Of a stretch of 64,000 nucleotides of DNA, positions 53,055 to 60,642 are shown in pieces. The stretch comes from Bradyrhizobium frederickii. GTDB taxonomy: Bacteria; Pseudomonadota; Alphaproteobacteria; Rhizobiales; Xanthobacteraceae. The stretch lies in contig NZ_SPQS01000013.1 of NCBI RefSeq assembly GCF_004570865.1, forward strand, positions 124,001 through 188,000. Direction: 5' to 3'. The translations under genes and the position numbers were made by a program. Position 1 is the first letter of the stretch; each line of letters starts with the position of its first letter. The notes beneath the pieces are model-generated. The model was not told where the DNA came from. It did no database searches and was given only the letters and a program-made list of their open reading frames with translations.

Positions 53055-53843
53055 ATGCCCCCTGCCCCGCAAAAAGTCGCCCTCGTCACCGGAGCCGCGC
53101 GCGGTATCGGGCTTGCGACCGCGAAGAAGTTTTTGGCCGAGGGTTGGCGTGTGGCGCTGCTCGACATCGAGGGCGAGTTGCTCGGCCGGGCGGTCGCCGA
53201 GATCGACCAAGGCGAGGCGACGCTGGCGCTGACCTGCGACGTCTCGGACGCAGCCGCAGTGAGCGATGCGATGGCGACGGTCGAGCGCCGGTTCGGCCGG
53301 TTAGATGCGCTCGTCAACAATGCCGGCATCGCGGTGTTCGCACCGCTGATGGAGACATCCGAGACCGATTGGCGCCGCGTCCTCGAGGTCAACCTCACCG
53401 GCCCCTTCCTCTGCACCAAGGCGGCCGTGCCCTTGATGCGCGAGGGCCATGGCGGCGCCATCGTCAACATCACCTCGATCTCGGCGGTGCGCGCCTCGAC
53501 GCTGCGCTCGGCCTACGGCACCAGCAAGGCCGGGCTTGCGCACCTGACCAAGCAGCTCGCGGTCGAGCTTGCCTCTCTCAACATCCGCGTCAACGCGGTC
53601 GCGCCGGGGCCGGTCGACACGGCAATGGCCAAGCAGGTGCACACCAAGGAGATCCGCGCGGACTATCACGACGCCATTCCGCTCAACCGCTACGGCCTGG
53701 AGGAGGAGCTTGCGGAAGCGATCTACTTCCTGTGCTCCGCAAATGCGAGCTACATCACCGGCCAAATTTTGGCCGTTGATGGCGGCTTCGATGCGGCCGG
53801 CATCGGCCTGCCGACGCTGCGCGGTCAGCGCCGCAACGGGTAG
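53055..53843 (+). CDS. Short-chain dehydrogenase/reductase
   Basis: A 262-residue classical SDR. The cofactor motif is TGAARGIGLATAKKF near residue 14, and NNAGIAVFAPL, a conserved NNAG stretch, lies near residue 90. The catalytic tetrad is visible as Asn in EVNLTGPFL, Ser in INITSISAVR, Tyr/Lys in AYGTSKAGLAHL. The C-terminal ASYITGQILAVDGGF is typical of the 3-oxoacyl-ACP-reductase-like group. D in LLDIEGE after strand 2 suggests NAD(H). The substrate is unknown. It is encoded opposite the YCII genes; whether it belongs to that regulon is not clear. Confidence 0.93.
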   Translation: MPPAPQKVALVTGAARGIGLATAKKFLAEGWRVALLDIEGELLGRAVAEIDQGEATLALTCDVSDAAAVSDAMATVERRFGRLDALVNNAGIAVFAPLMETSETDWRRVLEVNLTGPFLCTKAAVPLMREGHGGAIVNITSISAVRASTLRSAYGTSKAGLAHLTKQLAVELASLNIRVNAVAPGPVDTAMAKQVHTKEIRADYHDAIPLNRYGLEEELAEAIYFLCSANASYITGQILAVDGGFDAAGIGLPTLRGQRRNG

Positions 53844-53854
53844 GTACGGAAATT

Positions 53855-53931
53855 GTAGGGTGGGCAAAGGCGCGTGAGCGCCGTGCCCACCACATCACAA
53901 GGGTGGGCACGCTGCGCTTTGCCCACCCTAC
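53855..53931. repeat. REP-like nested inverted repeat
   Basis: Outer arms GTAGGGTGGGCAAAG (53855-53869) and CTTTGCCCACCCTAC (53917-53931) match over 15 bases. Inner arms GTGCCCACC (53883) and GGTGGGCAC (53902) add a second hairpin. This is a compact nested palindrome in the space before the next gene, typical of intergenic REP elements. Confidence 0.8.
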
Positions 53932-53956
53932 GAAAACCGAGCTTGTGGAGTGCTCC

Positions 53957-54391
53957 ATGCGACGCGCTTTCGTCAAAGCCCTGATGCTCGCATCGGCACT
54001 CCTTGCGATCTCGCCTGCCGCCGCCGAAATCCGCATCATACAGTCGCCGGGCGGACAAGTGGGGCCGTTCCTCGATTTGTTCGAGAAGGTGCGTGAGAGC
54101 GGCGAGCGCGTGGTGATCGATGGCCCCTGCCTGTCTGCCTGCACGCTGGTGCTGAGCATCGTGCCGGGCGAGCGCATCTGCGTCACCAAGCGCGCCGTGC
54201 TCGGCTTCCATGCGGCACGTTCGGTCGACCGGCGCGGGCGCCTTTATGCCGAGCCGGAAGCATCGGTCGCGGTGCTTGCCGCCTATCCCGGCCCGGTCCG
54301 CGACTGGATCAGCCGCCGCGGCGGCCTCAGCTCGCGATTGCTTCTGCTCAAGGGCCGTGATCTCGCCGCGATCTATCCGCGCTGCCGCTGA
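53957..54391 (+). CDS. Small secreted protein, COG3904-like
   Basis: A 144-residue protein with a signal peptide (ALMLASALLAISPAAA, cut near residue 24). The mature part resembles ClpP-like periplasmic proteins of the COG3904 type: IIQSPGGQVGPFLDLF near residue 30, then VIDGPCLSACTLVLS near residue 55, where the Ser stands in the expected place of a nucleophile, and LGFHAAR near residue 82. The nearby cysteines of CLSAC could form a disulphide. A catalytic role is not proven. ATG 53957 has GGAG before it. A REP-like repeat precedes the gene. Confidence 0.7.
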   Translation: MRRAFVKALMLASALLAISPAAAEIRIIQSPGGQVGPFLDLFEKVRESGERVVIDGPCLSACTLVLSIVPGERICVTKRAVLGFHAARSVDRRGRLYAEPEASVAVLAAYPGPVRDWISRRGGLSSRLLLLKGRDLAAIYPRCR

Positions 54392-54929
54392 CGAATTCGC
54401 CAGCCGCAGGCGGGTGACGTGAATGAGCTCTTATGTGAACCGCGTCACATCAAAGGCATCTGGCGTGGCTGGCCCGAGGCCATAAGGCAGGTTCCCTGTG
54501 CTCGCACCCAATGTGCGCACCGGGTCTCTACGCCATCACGCTTTGGCTGCCTTCAATAGAGAGTCTGAATCACCGGCACCAGCTTCATGCTGGCGCAGAT
54601 GAGCATCCCCCAAAGAGCAAAATTGATCTGTAGCGCCGCCGCCATCGGTCGCTCCCTCCAAGTGACGTCCACCCCAGTTTGTAGATTTTATGAATCACAA
54701 ATAGCGATTCTGACGGGCAGATCACAGCCCAATATTGCGCCAATTGTTGTGCGATGCAGTCCGCCCGGTTTCACGAAGCGGCCTCACTGCTCCCGCAAAG
54801 TGATGCGAATCGTAAGTTCATTCCTCGGCCATGCCGGCCAACTCGTTTGCCTTAAGTTCCATTTGACCGACGCTGTGCAAGTTTCCTGTGCGGGACTTGC
54901 GCATTGCGCAGCGAAATTTGGGTCCCGGC
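54392..54929. other. Long intergenic region with a candidate mini-gene
   Basis: About 540 bases between two plus-strand genes. The minus strand carries a 30-residue candidate at 54553-54645. Apart from that I see no tRNA, no strong terminator and no promoter that can be named. The sequence GTGACG...CGTCAC around 54414-54448 forms a loose inverted repeat. Confidence 0.4.
54553..54645 (-). CDS. Candidate 30-residue hydrophobic mini-protein
   Basis: An ATG-to-TGA frame of 30 codons has GGAGGG eight bases before it. The product MAAALQINFALWGMLICASM, then KLVPVIQTLY, is one amphipathic-to-hydrophobic helix, so it could be a small membrane protein. The good ribosome-binding site is the main evidence. 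Conservation in related genomes would decide. Confidence 0.5.
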   Translation of the reverse strand: MAAALQINFALWGMLICASMKLVPVIQTLY

Positions 54930-55289
54930 ATGATGCGACACGGCTTCGTCTTGCTCACTTTCTGCGCAGCGCTGCTTGGATGTGCAGTCGCGCCCGCGCA
55001 GGAGCGTCGTCCGATCGCCTGGGATGGCCTCGGCCAAGATCCGAACAAGAGCCCGAGGCGCCCTCATATCGCGAAGCAGCGCGCAACAAATCCCCCGCCC
55101 GCGGCAAGCGATCCCAATCAGGAGCGGCAGCGCGTGCTCGGTACCTTGCGGCCATACTCCGAGGCGTGGTGGGCGGTTCACGACGAGATCGAAGCTGAGA
55201 ACGACAGGCAGCTCGGCACCAAGCTCGTGATCTGCCCCCGCTGTGTTCAGCCGCGGCAGGACGAAGACGTGACCGGATCGATCCGCTGA
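54930..55289 (+). CDS. Hypothetical lipoprotein
   Basis: A 119-residue protein from ATG 54930 (a second ATG follows immediately). Residues 1-20 form a signal segment ending with LLGC, a lipobox with Cys near residue 18, so it may be lipid-anchored. The mature part is polar, Pro/Arg/Gln-rich, with ASDPNQERQRVLGTLRPYSEAWWAVHDEIEAENDRQL and a CPRC pair near residue 100, which could bind a metal or form a disulphide. I do not recognise the family. It lies on the plus strand between the two minus-strand YCII/SRPBCC groups. Confidence 0.6.
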   Translation: MMRHGFVLLTFCAALLGCAVAPAQERRPIAWDGLGQDPNKSPRRPHIAKQRATNPPPAASDPNQERQRVLGTLRPYSEAWWAVHDEIEAENDRQLGTKLVICPRCVQPRQDEDVTGSIR

Positions 55290-55329
55290 GCAAGCCCACG
55301 ACAGATCCGGGCACGATGATAGGCCCATG

Positions 55330-55364
55330 GATCCCCTCTCCCGCAAAGATGGAGAGAGGGGATC
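55330..55364. repeat. Perfect 11-base inverted repeat
   Basis: Arms GATCCCCTCTC (55330-55340) and GAGAGGGGATC (55354-55364) with a 13-base loop lie between convergent genes. There is no T-tract, so it is a palindrome rather than a standard terminator, though it could act as one. Confidence 0.6.
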
Positions 55365-55398
55365 GCGGCTCAACCAATCATGCGCGCGGTCGCGCGCA

Positions 55399-55809
55399 TC
55401 ACATTTCTTCCGGACAATTCACCATCCAGGGAATGCCGAACTTGTCGACGCACATGCCGAAGCCCTTGGCCCAGAAGGTCTTGCTGAACGGCATGGTGAC
55501 GGTGCCGCCGTCGGCGAGCGCGTTGAACTTGCGCTCGCCATCGGCGGGATCCTTGACCGTGAACGAGATCGAAAAGCCTTGCGGCTTGCTGAAATGCTCC
55601 GGCGGTACGTCGGAAGCCATCAGCACGCTGCCGTCGGGCAGCGACATTCGCGCATGCATGATCATCTTCTCGCGGCCGGGCGCGGCGGGCATGTCCGGCG
55701 GCGCGTCCGATGACCGCATCATGGCGTCGATCTTGCCGCCGAGAATCCTGGCGTAGTGATTGAAGGCCGCTTCGCAATTGTCCTGATAGAACAGATACGG
55801 ATTGAGCAT
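55399..55809 (-). CDS. VOC-family (PhnB-like) protein
   Basis: A 136-residue protein of the vicinal-oxygen-chelate superfamily, PhnB/3-demethylubiquinone-methyltransferase-like subgroup. Typical are NPYLFYQDNCEAAFNHYARILGG at the start, IMHARMSLPDGSVLMASD in the middle and KTFWAKGFGMCVDKFGIPWMVNC at the end. In this subgroup the metal site is often lost, and the role is unknown. GAGGAGAG precedes the ATG. It is 30 bases after the SRPBCC gene stop, so the two probably share a transcript driven from the promoter at 56406. Confidence 0.88.
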   Translation of the reverse strand: MLNPYLFYQDNCEAAFNHYARILGGKIDAMMRSSDAPPDMPAAPGREKMIMHARMSLPDGSVLMASDVPPEHFSKPQGFSISFTVKDPADGERKFNALADGGTVTMPFSKTFWAKGFGMCVDKFGIPWMVNCPEEM

Positions 55810-55839
55810 CGTTTCTCTCCTCTTCGTTCGCGCTGAGGC

Positions 55840-56379
55840 TTAGTGCTTCTCGGTCAGCTTCTTCAGGCTGGCGAGACCGGCCTCGAAATCCTTGCCGATC
55901 ATGCTGTCCATGTTGATGAACACCTGCATGATCTTGGACATGAACGGAGCCGGACCGTACATCGCCCAGGTGACCAGTGTGCCATCGCCTTGCGGCACAA
56001 AGGTGAACTCGGCGGTATTGTGACCCTCGAACGGCCGCTCGAAATCGAGCTTGATGCGAACCTTGGACGGCCCGTTCGCCTCGAGGATCTCCATGCGGCC
56101 GGCGCCGACATTGTTGTTGCCGTCCCAGGCATAGGTCGCGCCCTTGCCTTCCGCGGGTCCACCGAAGCTGCGCTTCATGGCGGGATCGCGGTTCTCATAG
56201 GGGGACCAGCCGGTCCAGCGGTGGAAATCGGCGACTTGCGGATAGATCGCACCGGCCGGCGCCTTTACCGCGAGGCTGCGCTCGACGCGGAAGGTGTCGG
56301 GCTTTGTCAGCGCGAAGACGAGGACGCCCGCGATTCCGGCGACGAGCAGGATGGCGATGATGGCAATGGCTTTCAGCAT
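55840..56379 (-). CDS. SRPBCC-family protein with membrane anchor
   Basis: A 179-residue protein: one N-terminal membrane helix (residues 3-24: AIAIIAILLVAGIAGVLVFAL), then an SRPBCC (START-like) domain with VERSLAVKAPAGAIYPQVADFHRWTGWSPYENRDP and VTWAMYGPAPF. The fold binds a hydrophobic ligand or acts in a stress-linked role. The start at ATG 56379 is supported by GGAG before it. A perfect TGTCGG-N17-CGTC promoter lies 27 bases upstream, so this gene and the VOC gene after it are likely members of the ECF regulon. Confidence 0.88.
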   Translation of the reverse strand: MLKAIAIIAILLVAGIAGVLVFALTKPDTFRVERSLAVKAPAGAIYPQVADFHRWTGWSPYENRDPAMKRSFGGPAEGKGATYAWDGNNNVGAGRMEILEANGPSKVRIKLDFERPFEGHNTAEFTFVPQGDGTLVTWAMYGPAPFMSKIMQVFINMDSMIGKDFEAGLASLKKLTEKH

Positions 56380-56405
56380 GAGAGGCTCCGTGGATACGGG
56401 CCTAG

Positions 56406-56432
56406 GACGAACGGGAATGGCAACGGCCGACA
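56406..56432 (-). promoter_or_regulatory. ECF-type promoter upstream of the SRPBCC-VOC unit
   Basis: On the minus strand TGTCGG (56432-56427), 17 bases, then CGTC (56409-56406), followed by a short leader to the ATG at 56379. Same elements and spacing as at 52920-52946 and 58144-58170. Confidence 0.75.
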
Positions 56433-56475
56433 AGTTGCCGAAACGAATTTTCGATCGTGCCGCGTCGCTTCACCT

Positions 56476-57750
56476 TCACGCTCCCTTTGCCTTCGGCTGG
56501 CTGTCCCGGATCAGGCGATCGAGATGCATGCGGATATGAGCGGCTTCCGCGGACGTGTTGGCGAGCGCAATGGCGCGGTCGAAGGCGATGCGGGCCTCGT
56601 CGTTGCGGCCGAGCTGCATCAGGAAGGCGCCGCGCACGCCGTAGAAATGGAAGTAATTGGCGAGCTTCGGGGCGAGCGGCTCGATCAGATCGAGCGCGGC
56701 TTGCGGCCCCCTCACCTTGGAGACCGCGACCGCGCGGTTGAGCGTGACCACGGGAGAAGGCTGCACGACTTCGAGCGCGCCGTAGAGCAGGTCGATCTGC
56801 GCCCAGTCGGTCTCCTCCGGTGTCGACGCGCGGGCATGCAGCGCGGCGATCGCGGCCTGGATCTGGTAGGGACCGCTGCGGCGATGGCGCATCGCCTTGT
56901 CGATCAGGGCAAGCCCCTCCGCGATCATGGTCCCGTTCCACAATGACCGGTCCTGATCGTCCAGCAGGATCAGCGTGCCATCGCCGGCAAAGCGCGCGGC
57001 GCTGCGTGCATGCTGCAACAGGATGAGCGCGGTCAGCCCCATGATCTCCGGCTCGCTCGGAAACAGCCGCAGCAGCAGCCGTGCCAGCCGGATCGCCTCT
57101 TCGCAGAGCGGCTTTCTGATCTCGGCGGTGTCGCCGCTCGCCGAATAGCCCTCGTTGAAGATCAAATAGATCATCGCCGCGACACCGGCGAGCCGCTCGG
57201 AGCGCTCAACCGCGCCGGGCGCCTCGAACGGCGTCCCCGCCTCGGCGACCTTCGCCTTGGCACGGGTGATGCGCTGCTCCATCGCCGCCTCCGAGACCAG
57301 GAAGGCACGCGCGATCTGCTTCACGGTAAGGCCCGAGACGATGCGCAGCGCCAGCGCGATCTGCTGCGTCGCCGGCAATTGCGGATGGCAGCAGATGAAC
57401 ATCAGCCGCAGGATGTCGTCGCGGTAGTGCGAACCGTCGAGCCGCTCGGCCAGCGCACCCTCGGCGTCGTCGAGATCGGAGATCGCCTGGTCGTCCTCCG
57501 GCAGCGGCTGCTGCCTGCGCGTGCGTCGCACCTCGTCGATGGCGACGTTGCGGCCGACCATGATCAGCCAGGCCGCAGGATCGCGCGGCGGCCCATTCTG
57601 CGGCCAGGTCTTCAGCGCGCGCAGACACGCGTTCTGGAAAGCCTCCTCGGCCGTATCGAGATCGCGGAAATAGCGCAGCAGCGCGCCGACCGCCTGGGGG
57701 CGCGCCGAGGTCAGCGCAGTCTCGATCCAGGCGGTATCGGCCTCGCTCAC
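56476..57750 (-). CDS. ECF42-like sigma factor with C-terminal TPR domain
   Basis: A 424-residue sigma-70-family factor. Region 2 (residues 10-75) has ALLRYFRDLDTAEEAFQNACLRAL and WLIMVGRNVAIDEVRR. Region 4 (125-175) has LPATQQIALALRIVSGLTVKQIARAF and MEQRITRAKAKVAE. The long C-terminal part (190-420) is helical, with LLYGALEVVQPSPVVTLNRAVAVSKVRG, and matches the TPR-like extension of ECF42 sigma factors, which lack an anti-sigma partner. Start is GTG 57750, overlapping the YCII gene by four bases (GTGA). Three nearby transcription units have a shared promoter pattern, including its own. Confidence 0.9.
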   Translation of the reverse strand: MSEADTAWIETALTSARPQAVGALLRYFRDLDTAEEAFQNACLRALKTWPQNGPPRDPAAWLIMVGRNVAIDEVRRTRRQQPLPEDDQAISDLDDAEGALAERLDGSHYRDDILRLMFICCHPQLPATQQIALALRIVSGLTVKQIARAFLVSEAAMEQRITRAKAKVAEAGTPFEAPGAVERSERLAGVAAMIYLIFNEGYSASGDTAEIRKPLCEEAIRLARLLLRLFPSEPEIMGLTALILLQHARSAARFAGDGTLILLDDQDRSLWNGTMIAEGLALIDKAMRHRRSGPYQIQAAIAALHARASTPEETDWAQIDLLYGALEVVQPSPVVTLNRAVAVSKVRGPQAALDLIEPLAPKLANYFHFYGVRGAFLMQLGRNDEARIAFDRAIALANTSAEAAHIRMHLDRLIRDSQPKAKGA

Positions 57751-58115
57751 GTCAGGTTTCCTCCGGGCCGGAACACGCCGACGGGGCGCACCTCATAGGC
57801 ACCGCCCGGATTGGCGGCGCCGAGATCGCGCGCGACGTCGAGGGCCTCGTCGAGATTCTTGCAATCGACGATGTAGAAGCCGAGCAGCTGCTCCTTGGTC
57901 TCGGCATAGGGGCCGTCGAGCACCAAGGGTGGGTCCTCCTTGCGCAGGGTCGCCGCCGCTGTGGTCGGCAACAGCCGCGCCACCGGACCGAGCCGGCCTT
58001 GGCTCGTGAGCTTCTCCTGCACCACGGCGAGCTTCTTCATCACGGCCTCGTCCTGCTCCTTGCTCCAGGAGCCGACGAAGTCCTCATCGTGATAGCAAAG
58101 GATGGCATAAAGCAT
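57747..58115 (-). CDS. YCII-family protein coupled to the ECF sigma gene
   Basis: A 122-residue YCII/DGPF-type protein with MLYAILCYHDEDFV at the start, the motif LVLDGPYAETKEQLLGFYIVDC near residue 62 (DGPY variant) and ALDVARDLGAANPGGAYEVRPV at the end. It is the first gene of a two-gene transcript; the sigma-factor gene overlaps its last four bases. ATG 58115 has GAGGAAA before it. The promoter TGTCGG-N17-CGTC lies 29 bases upstream. Such proteins may bind a small molecule or sense a stress signal with the sigma factor; this is inference. Confidence 0.9.
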   Translation of the reverse strand: MLYAILCYHDEDFVGSWSKEQDEAVMKKLAVVQEKLTSQGRLGPVARLLPTTAAATLRKEDPPLVLDGPYAETKEQLLGFYIVDCKNLDEALDVARDLGAANPGGAYEVRPVGVFRPGGNLT

Positions 58116-58143
58116 GGGCGGCACTTTCCTCGTCTGTTCTAAA

Positions 58144-58170
58144 GACGCGCCAATATGCCCCGCCCCGACA
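58144..58170 (-). promoter_or_regulatory. ECF-type promoter of the YCII-sigma operon
   Basis: On the minus strand TGTCGG (58170-58165), 17 bases, then CGTC (58147-58144), 29 bases from the YCII ATG. Its presence before the sigma operon itself suggests positive autoregulation. Same as the sites at 52920 and 56406. Confidence 0.75.
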
Positions 58171-58255
58171 GGACTGCGGAAAAAATTTGCAAGAAAAATC
58201 CGGCAGATCGTGCCAAGGAGAGCCTCTCCATCGGAACCTTGACGAGGCACTTCGA

Positions 58256-59221
58256 ATGACCACGGGCACACTGGCCGTCCTGATCAACAGCACGCAGCAG
58301 AACTGGCTGCCGGAACGCTGGAAGGCCCGGTTCGACGCGGTCTGCGGCGGTCGCCGCGTGGTGCTGCTGCCGGATGCCGGACTCGATCCGGCCGAGGTGC
58401 ACTATGCCGCGGTATGGAAGCCGGTGCCGGGCGATCTGGCCTCCTTCACCAATCTGCGCGCGATCTTCAATCTCGGCGCCGGCGTCGACGCGCTGATGGC
58501 GGACAAGAGCCTGCCTGACGTGCCGCTGGTCCGCGTCGCCGTGCCCGACCTCACCAACCGCATGACCGAATATGTCGTGCTGCACGTGCTGATGCACCAC
58601 CGCCAGGAGCTTTATCTCAGGCAATCACAGCGCGAGAAGCGCTGGGAGCCGAAATATCAGTGGCCGGCGAGCGCAGTGACGGTCGGCGTCATGGGGCTGG
58701 GAACGCTGGGTGCCGATGCCGCCGACGTGCTGCGGCGGCTCGGCTTCGGTGTTGCCGGCTGGAGCCGCAGCCCGCGCATGATCGACGGCATCGACTGTTT
58801 CCATGGCACCGCGCAGATCGATGCCTTCCTGCGCAAGACCGACATCCTGGTCTGCCTGCTGCCGCTGACGCCGGAGACGCACGGCATCCTCAACCGCGGC
58901 GCTTTCGCAAAACTCAACCGCAACAGCCCGCTCGGCGCGCCCGTGCTGATCAATGCCGGCCGCGGCGGCTTGCAGAACGAAGCCGACATCCTGGCCTGCC
59001 TTGACGACGGCACGCTGGGCGCAGCCTCGCTCGACGTCTTCGTGCAGGAGCCGCAACCGGCGGACAGCCGGTTCTGGACCCATCCCAAAGTGGTGCTGAC
59101 GCCGCACAACGCAGCCGACACCGATGCCGACGCGATCTCCGCCTATGTCGCCGAGCAGATCGCGCGGTTCGAGGCTGGCGGTGCGCTGGAGAACGTGGTG
59201 GACCGAACAAGAGGATATTGA
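58256..59221 (+). CDS. ghrA: Glyoxylate/hydroxypyruvate reductase A (GhrA-like)
   Basis: A 321-residue D-2-hydroxyacid dehydrogenase that reduces glyoxylate and hydroxypyruvate with NADPH. The nucleotide fold is GLGTLGADAADVLRRLGF near residue 145, followed by WSRSPR, where Ser/Arg suits NADP. The catalytic Arg is in LINAGRGGLQNEAD, Glu in the QEPQPADSRFW stretch, and His in VVLTPHNAADTDADA. The start at ATG 58256 (MTTGTLAVLINST) gives a family-typical N-terminus. It is divergent from the YCII/sigma operon and converges with the TetR gene 15 bases on. Confidence 0.92.
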   Translation: MTTGTLAVLINSTQQNWLPERWKARFDAVCGGRRVVLLPDAGLDPAEVHYAAVWKPVPGDLASFTNLRAIFNLGAGVDALMADKSLPDVPLVRVAVPDLTNRMTEYVVLHVLMHHRQELYLRQSQREKRWEPKYQWPASAVTVGVMGLGTLGADAADVLRRLGFGVAGWSRSPRMIDGIDCFHGTAQIDAFLRKTDILVCLLPLTPETHGILNRGAFAKLNRNSPLGAPVLINAGRGGLQNEADILACLDDGTLGAASLDVFVQEPQPADSRFWTHPKVVLTPHNAADTDADAISAYVAEQIARFEAGGALENVVDRTRGY

Positions 59222-59236
59222 AGCTTCGCTGCCGGC

Positions 59237-59881
59237 CTATCCTTTGGCCCCGATCATCACATCGATCGCGCCCTTCACGATCGCCTCCAGCTCCTTGCGC
59301 GGCACGCGGGCGCGGGAGCGGATGGCAATGGTGTGCACGGTGGCTGATGCGATCTGCGCCAGCACGAGGGGATCGGAGCTCTCCGGTAACTCGCCTTTCT
59401 CCTTGGCGCGGCGGAAGCAACTGGCAAAGGCCTTGTCGAGCCCGGTGAGGCCGTCCAGGACCATGGCGCGGATCTCGGGATCGCCGACGGCTTCGGACGC
59501 TGCAGTCACGACCGTGAAGCAACCGCGCGGTCCGGAGTCCCCGGACAAATAGATATCGAGCGCGGAAGCGTAGATGCGCTCCAGCCGCTGACGCAGCGGC
59601 ATCTCCTCGCGGAAGACCGCTCCTATCGCCGCGCCTGCCTCGTCGCGATAGCGCTGGTAGCTCTTGATGTAGAGCTCGCGCTTGTCACCGAAGGCGCCGT
59701 AGAGGCTCGGGCGGTTCATGCCCGTAGCAGTGCTGAGATCGTCGAGCGAGGTGGCCGCGAAACCCTGCTTGCGGAACAGATCGAGCGCCTTGCCGAGCGC
59801 GACGTCAGGCTCGTAGGCGCGTGGGCGGCCGCGGCGCTTAGGCTCTGTGGCAGCAGTTGGCGGCTTCGATTTTTGTACCAT
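59237..59881 (-). CDS. TetR-family regulator
   Basis: A 214-residue repressor with a basic start (KRRGRPRAY) and an HTH (residues 28-72) containing ALDLFRKQGFAATSLDDLSTATGMNRPSLYGAFGDKRELY. The C-terminal domain (80-210) is of the TetR_C_6-like type, with CFTVVTAASEAVGDPEIR. Similar regulators (AcrR/NemR-like) control reductases and GST genes. The gene is divergent from a GST gene, with inverted TGTACCAT/ATGGTACA half-sites between them (59874-59928), one of which overlaps its start codon. Confidence 0.9.
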   Translation of the reverse strand: MVQKSKPPTAATEPKRRGRPRAYEPDVALGKALDLFRKQGFAATSLDDLSTATGMNRPSLYGAFGDKRELYIKSYQRYRDEAGAAIGAVFREEMPLRQRLERIYASALDIYLSGDSGPRGCFTVVTAASEAVGDPEIRAMVLDGLTGLDKAFASCFRRAKEKGELPESSDPLVLAQIASATVHTIAIRSRARVPRKELEAIVKGAIDVMIGAKG

Positions 59882-59928
59882 ATCGCAAATTAATCCTTGA
59901 CCGCAGATATATTATGCAAGATGGTACA
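59874..59928. promoter_or_regulatory. Operator half-sites between TetR and GST genes
   Basis: TGTACCAT (59874-59881) and ATGGTACA (59921-59928) are exact inverses, 39 bases apart, in the divergent promoter region. The first overlaps the TetR start codon. TetR-type binding is the natural reading. Confidence 0.6.
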
Positions 59929-59987
59929 TAAATCAATCTGGCCAGGTTGAGCGACACCCAAAGAGAAATTGCCCAAGGAGGCTACAG

Positions 59988-60632
59988 ATGGATCTCTATT
60001 TCTCGCCGCTCGCCTGCTCGATGGCGACACGCGTCGCGCTGTACGAAGCCGGCGCCGAGGCGAACTATCTCGAGGTCGACCCGCCGACCAAGACGGTTCT
60101 GAACGACAACTCCGACTTCCGCACGGTCAATTCGATCGGCCTGGTGCCAACGCTGCGCACCGACGAGGGCACGGTGCTGACCGAGAACGCCGCCATCCTG
60201 CAATATGTCGCAGACCGTTTTCCGGAGTCCGGCCTCGGCGCGAGCGCCGGTATCGAGCGCACCCGGCTGCATCAATGGCTCTGCTTCATCGGCACCGAGC
60301 TGCATAAGGGTCTCTTCGTCACCCTGCTCGACCGCAAGGCGCCGCAGGAAGCCAAGGCCTATGCCCTGGAAAAGAACCTGTCGCGCCTCGACTATCTCGA
60401 CAATTATCTGAAGGGCCGCGACTTCCTGCTCGACCATTTCAGCGTGGCCGACGCCTATCTCGTCACGGTCATCAACTGGACGATGGCGACGCCGCCGATC
60501 GAGCTTGCGAAATGGCCGAACGTGAAGGCTTACCACGACCGCCTGCGTCAGCGGCCCTCGATTGCAAAGGCGATCGCCGAGGAGTTCGAGCTGTACAAGG
60601 CCGAGCTCGCGCGTAAGAAGGCGGCGGCGTAA
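59988..60632 (+). CDS. Glutathione S-transferase family protein
   Basis: A 214-residue GST. The N-terminal thioredoxin-like domain (1-80) has LYFSPLACSMATRVALYEAG with Ser in the catalytic region, the VPTL cis-Pro loop in IGLVPTLRTDEG, and ENAAILQYVAD, the glutathione gamma-Glu contact motif. The C-terminal domain (90-205) is helical with LDNYLKGRDFLLDHFSVADAYL, a standard N-capping box. It conjugates or reduces small electrophiles; the beta-type in bacteria is common. Divergent from the TetR gene, which probably represses it. Confidence 0.92.
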   Translation: MDLYFSPLACSMATRVALYEAGAEANYLEVDPPTKTVLNDNSDFRTVNSIGLVPTLRTDEGTVLTENAAILQYVADRFPESGLGASAGIERTRLHQWLCFIGTELHKGLFVTLLDRKAPQEAKAYALEKNLSRLDYLDNYLKGRDFLLDHFSVADAYLVTVINWTMATPPIELAKWPNVKAYHDRLRQRPSIAKAIAEEFELYKAELARKKAAA

Positions 60633-60642
60633 GTTCGAGGTC

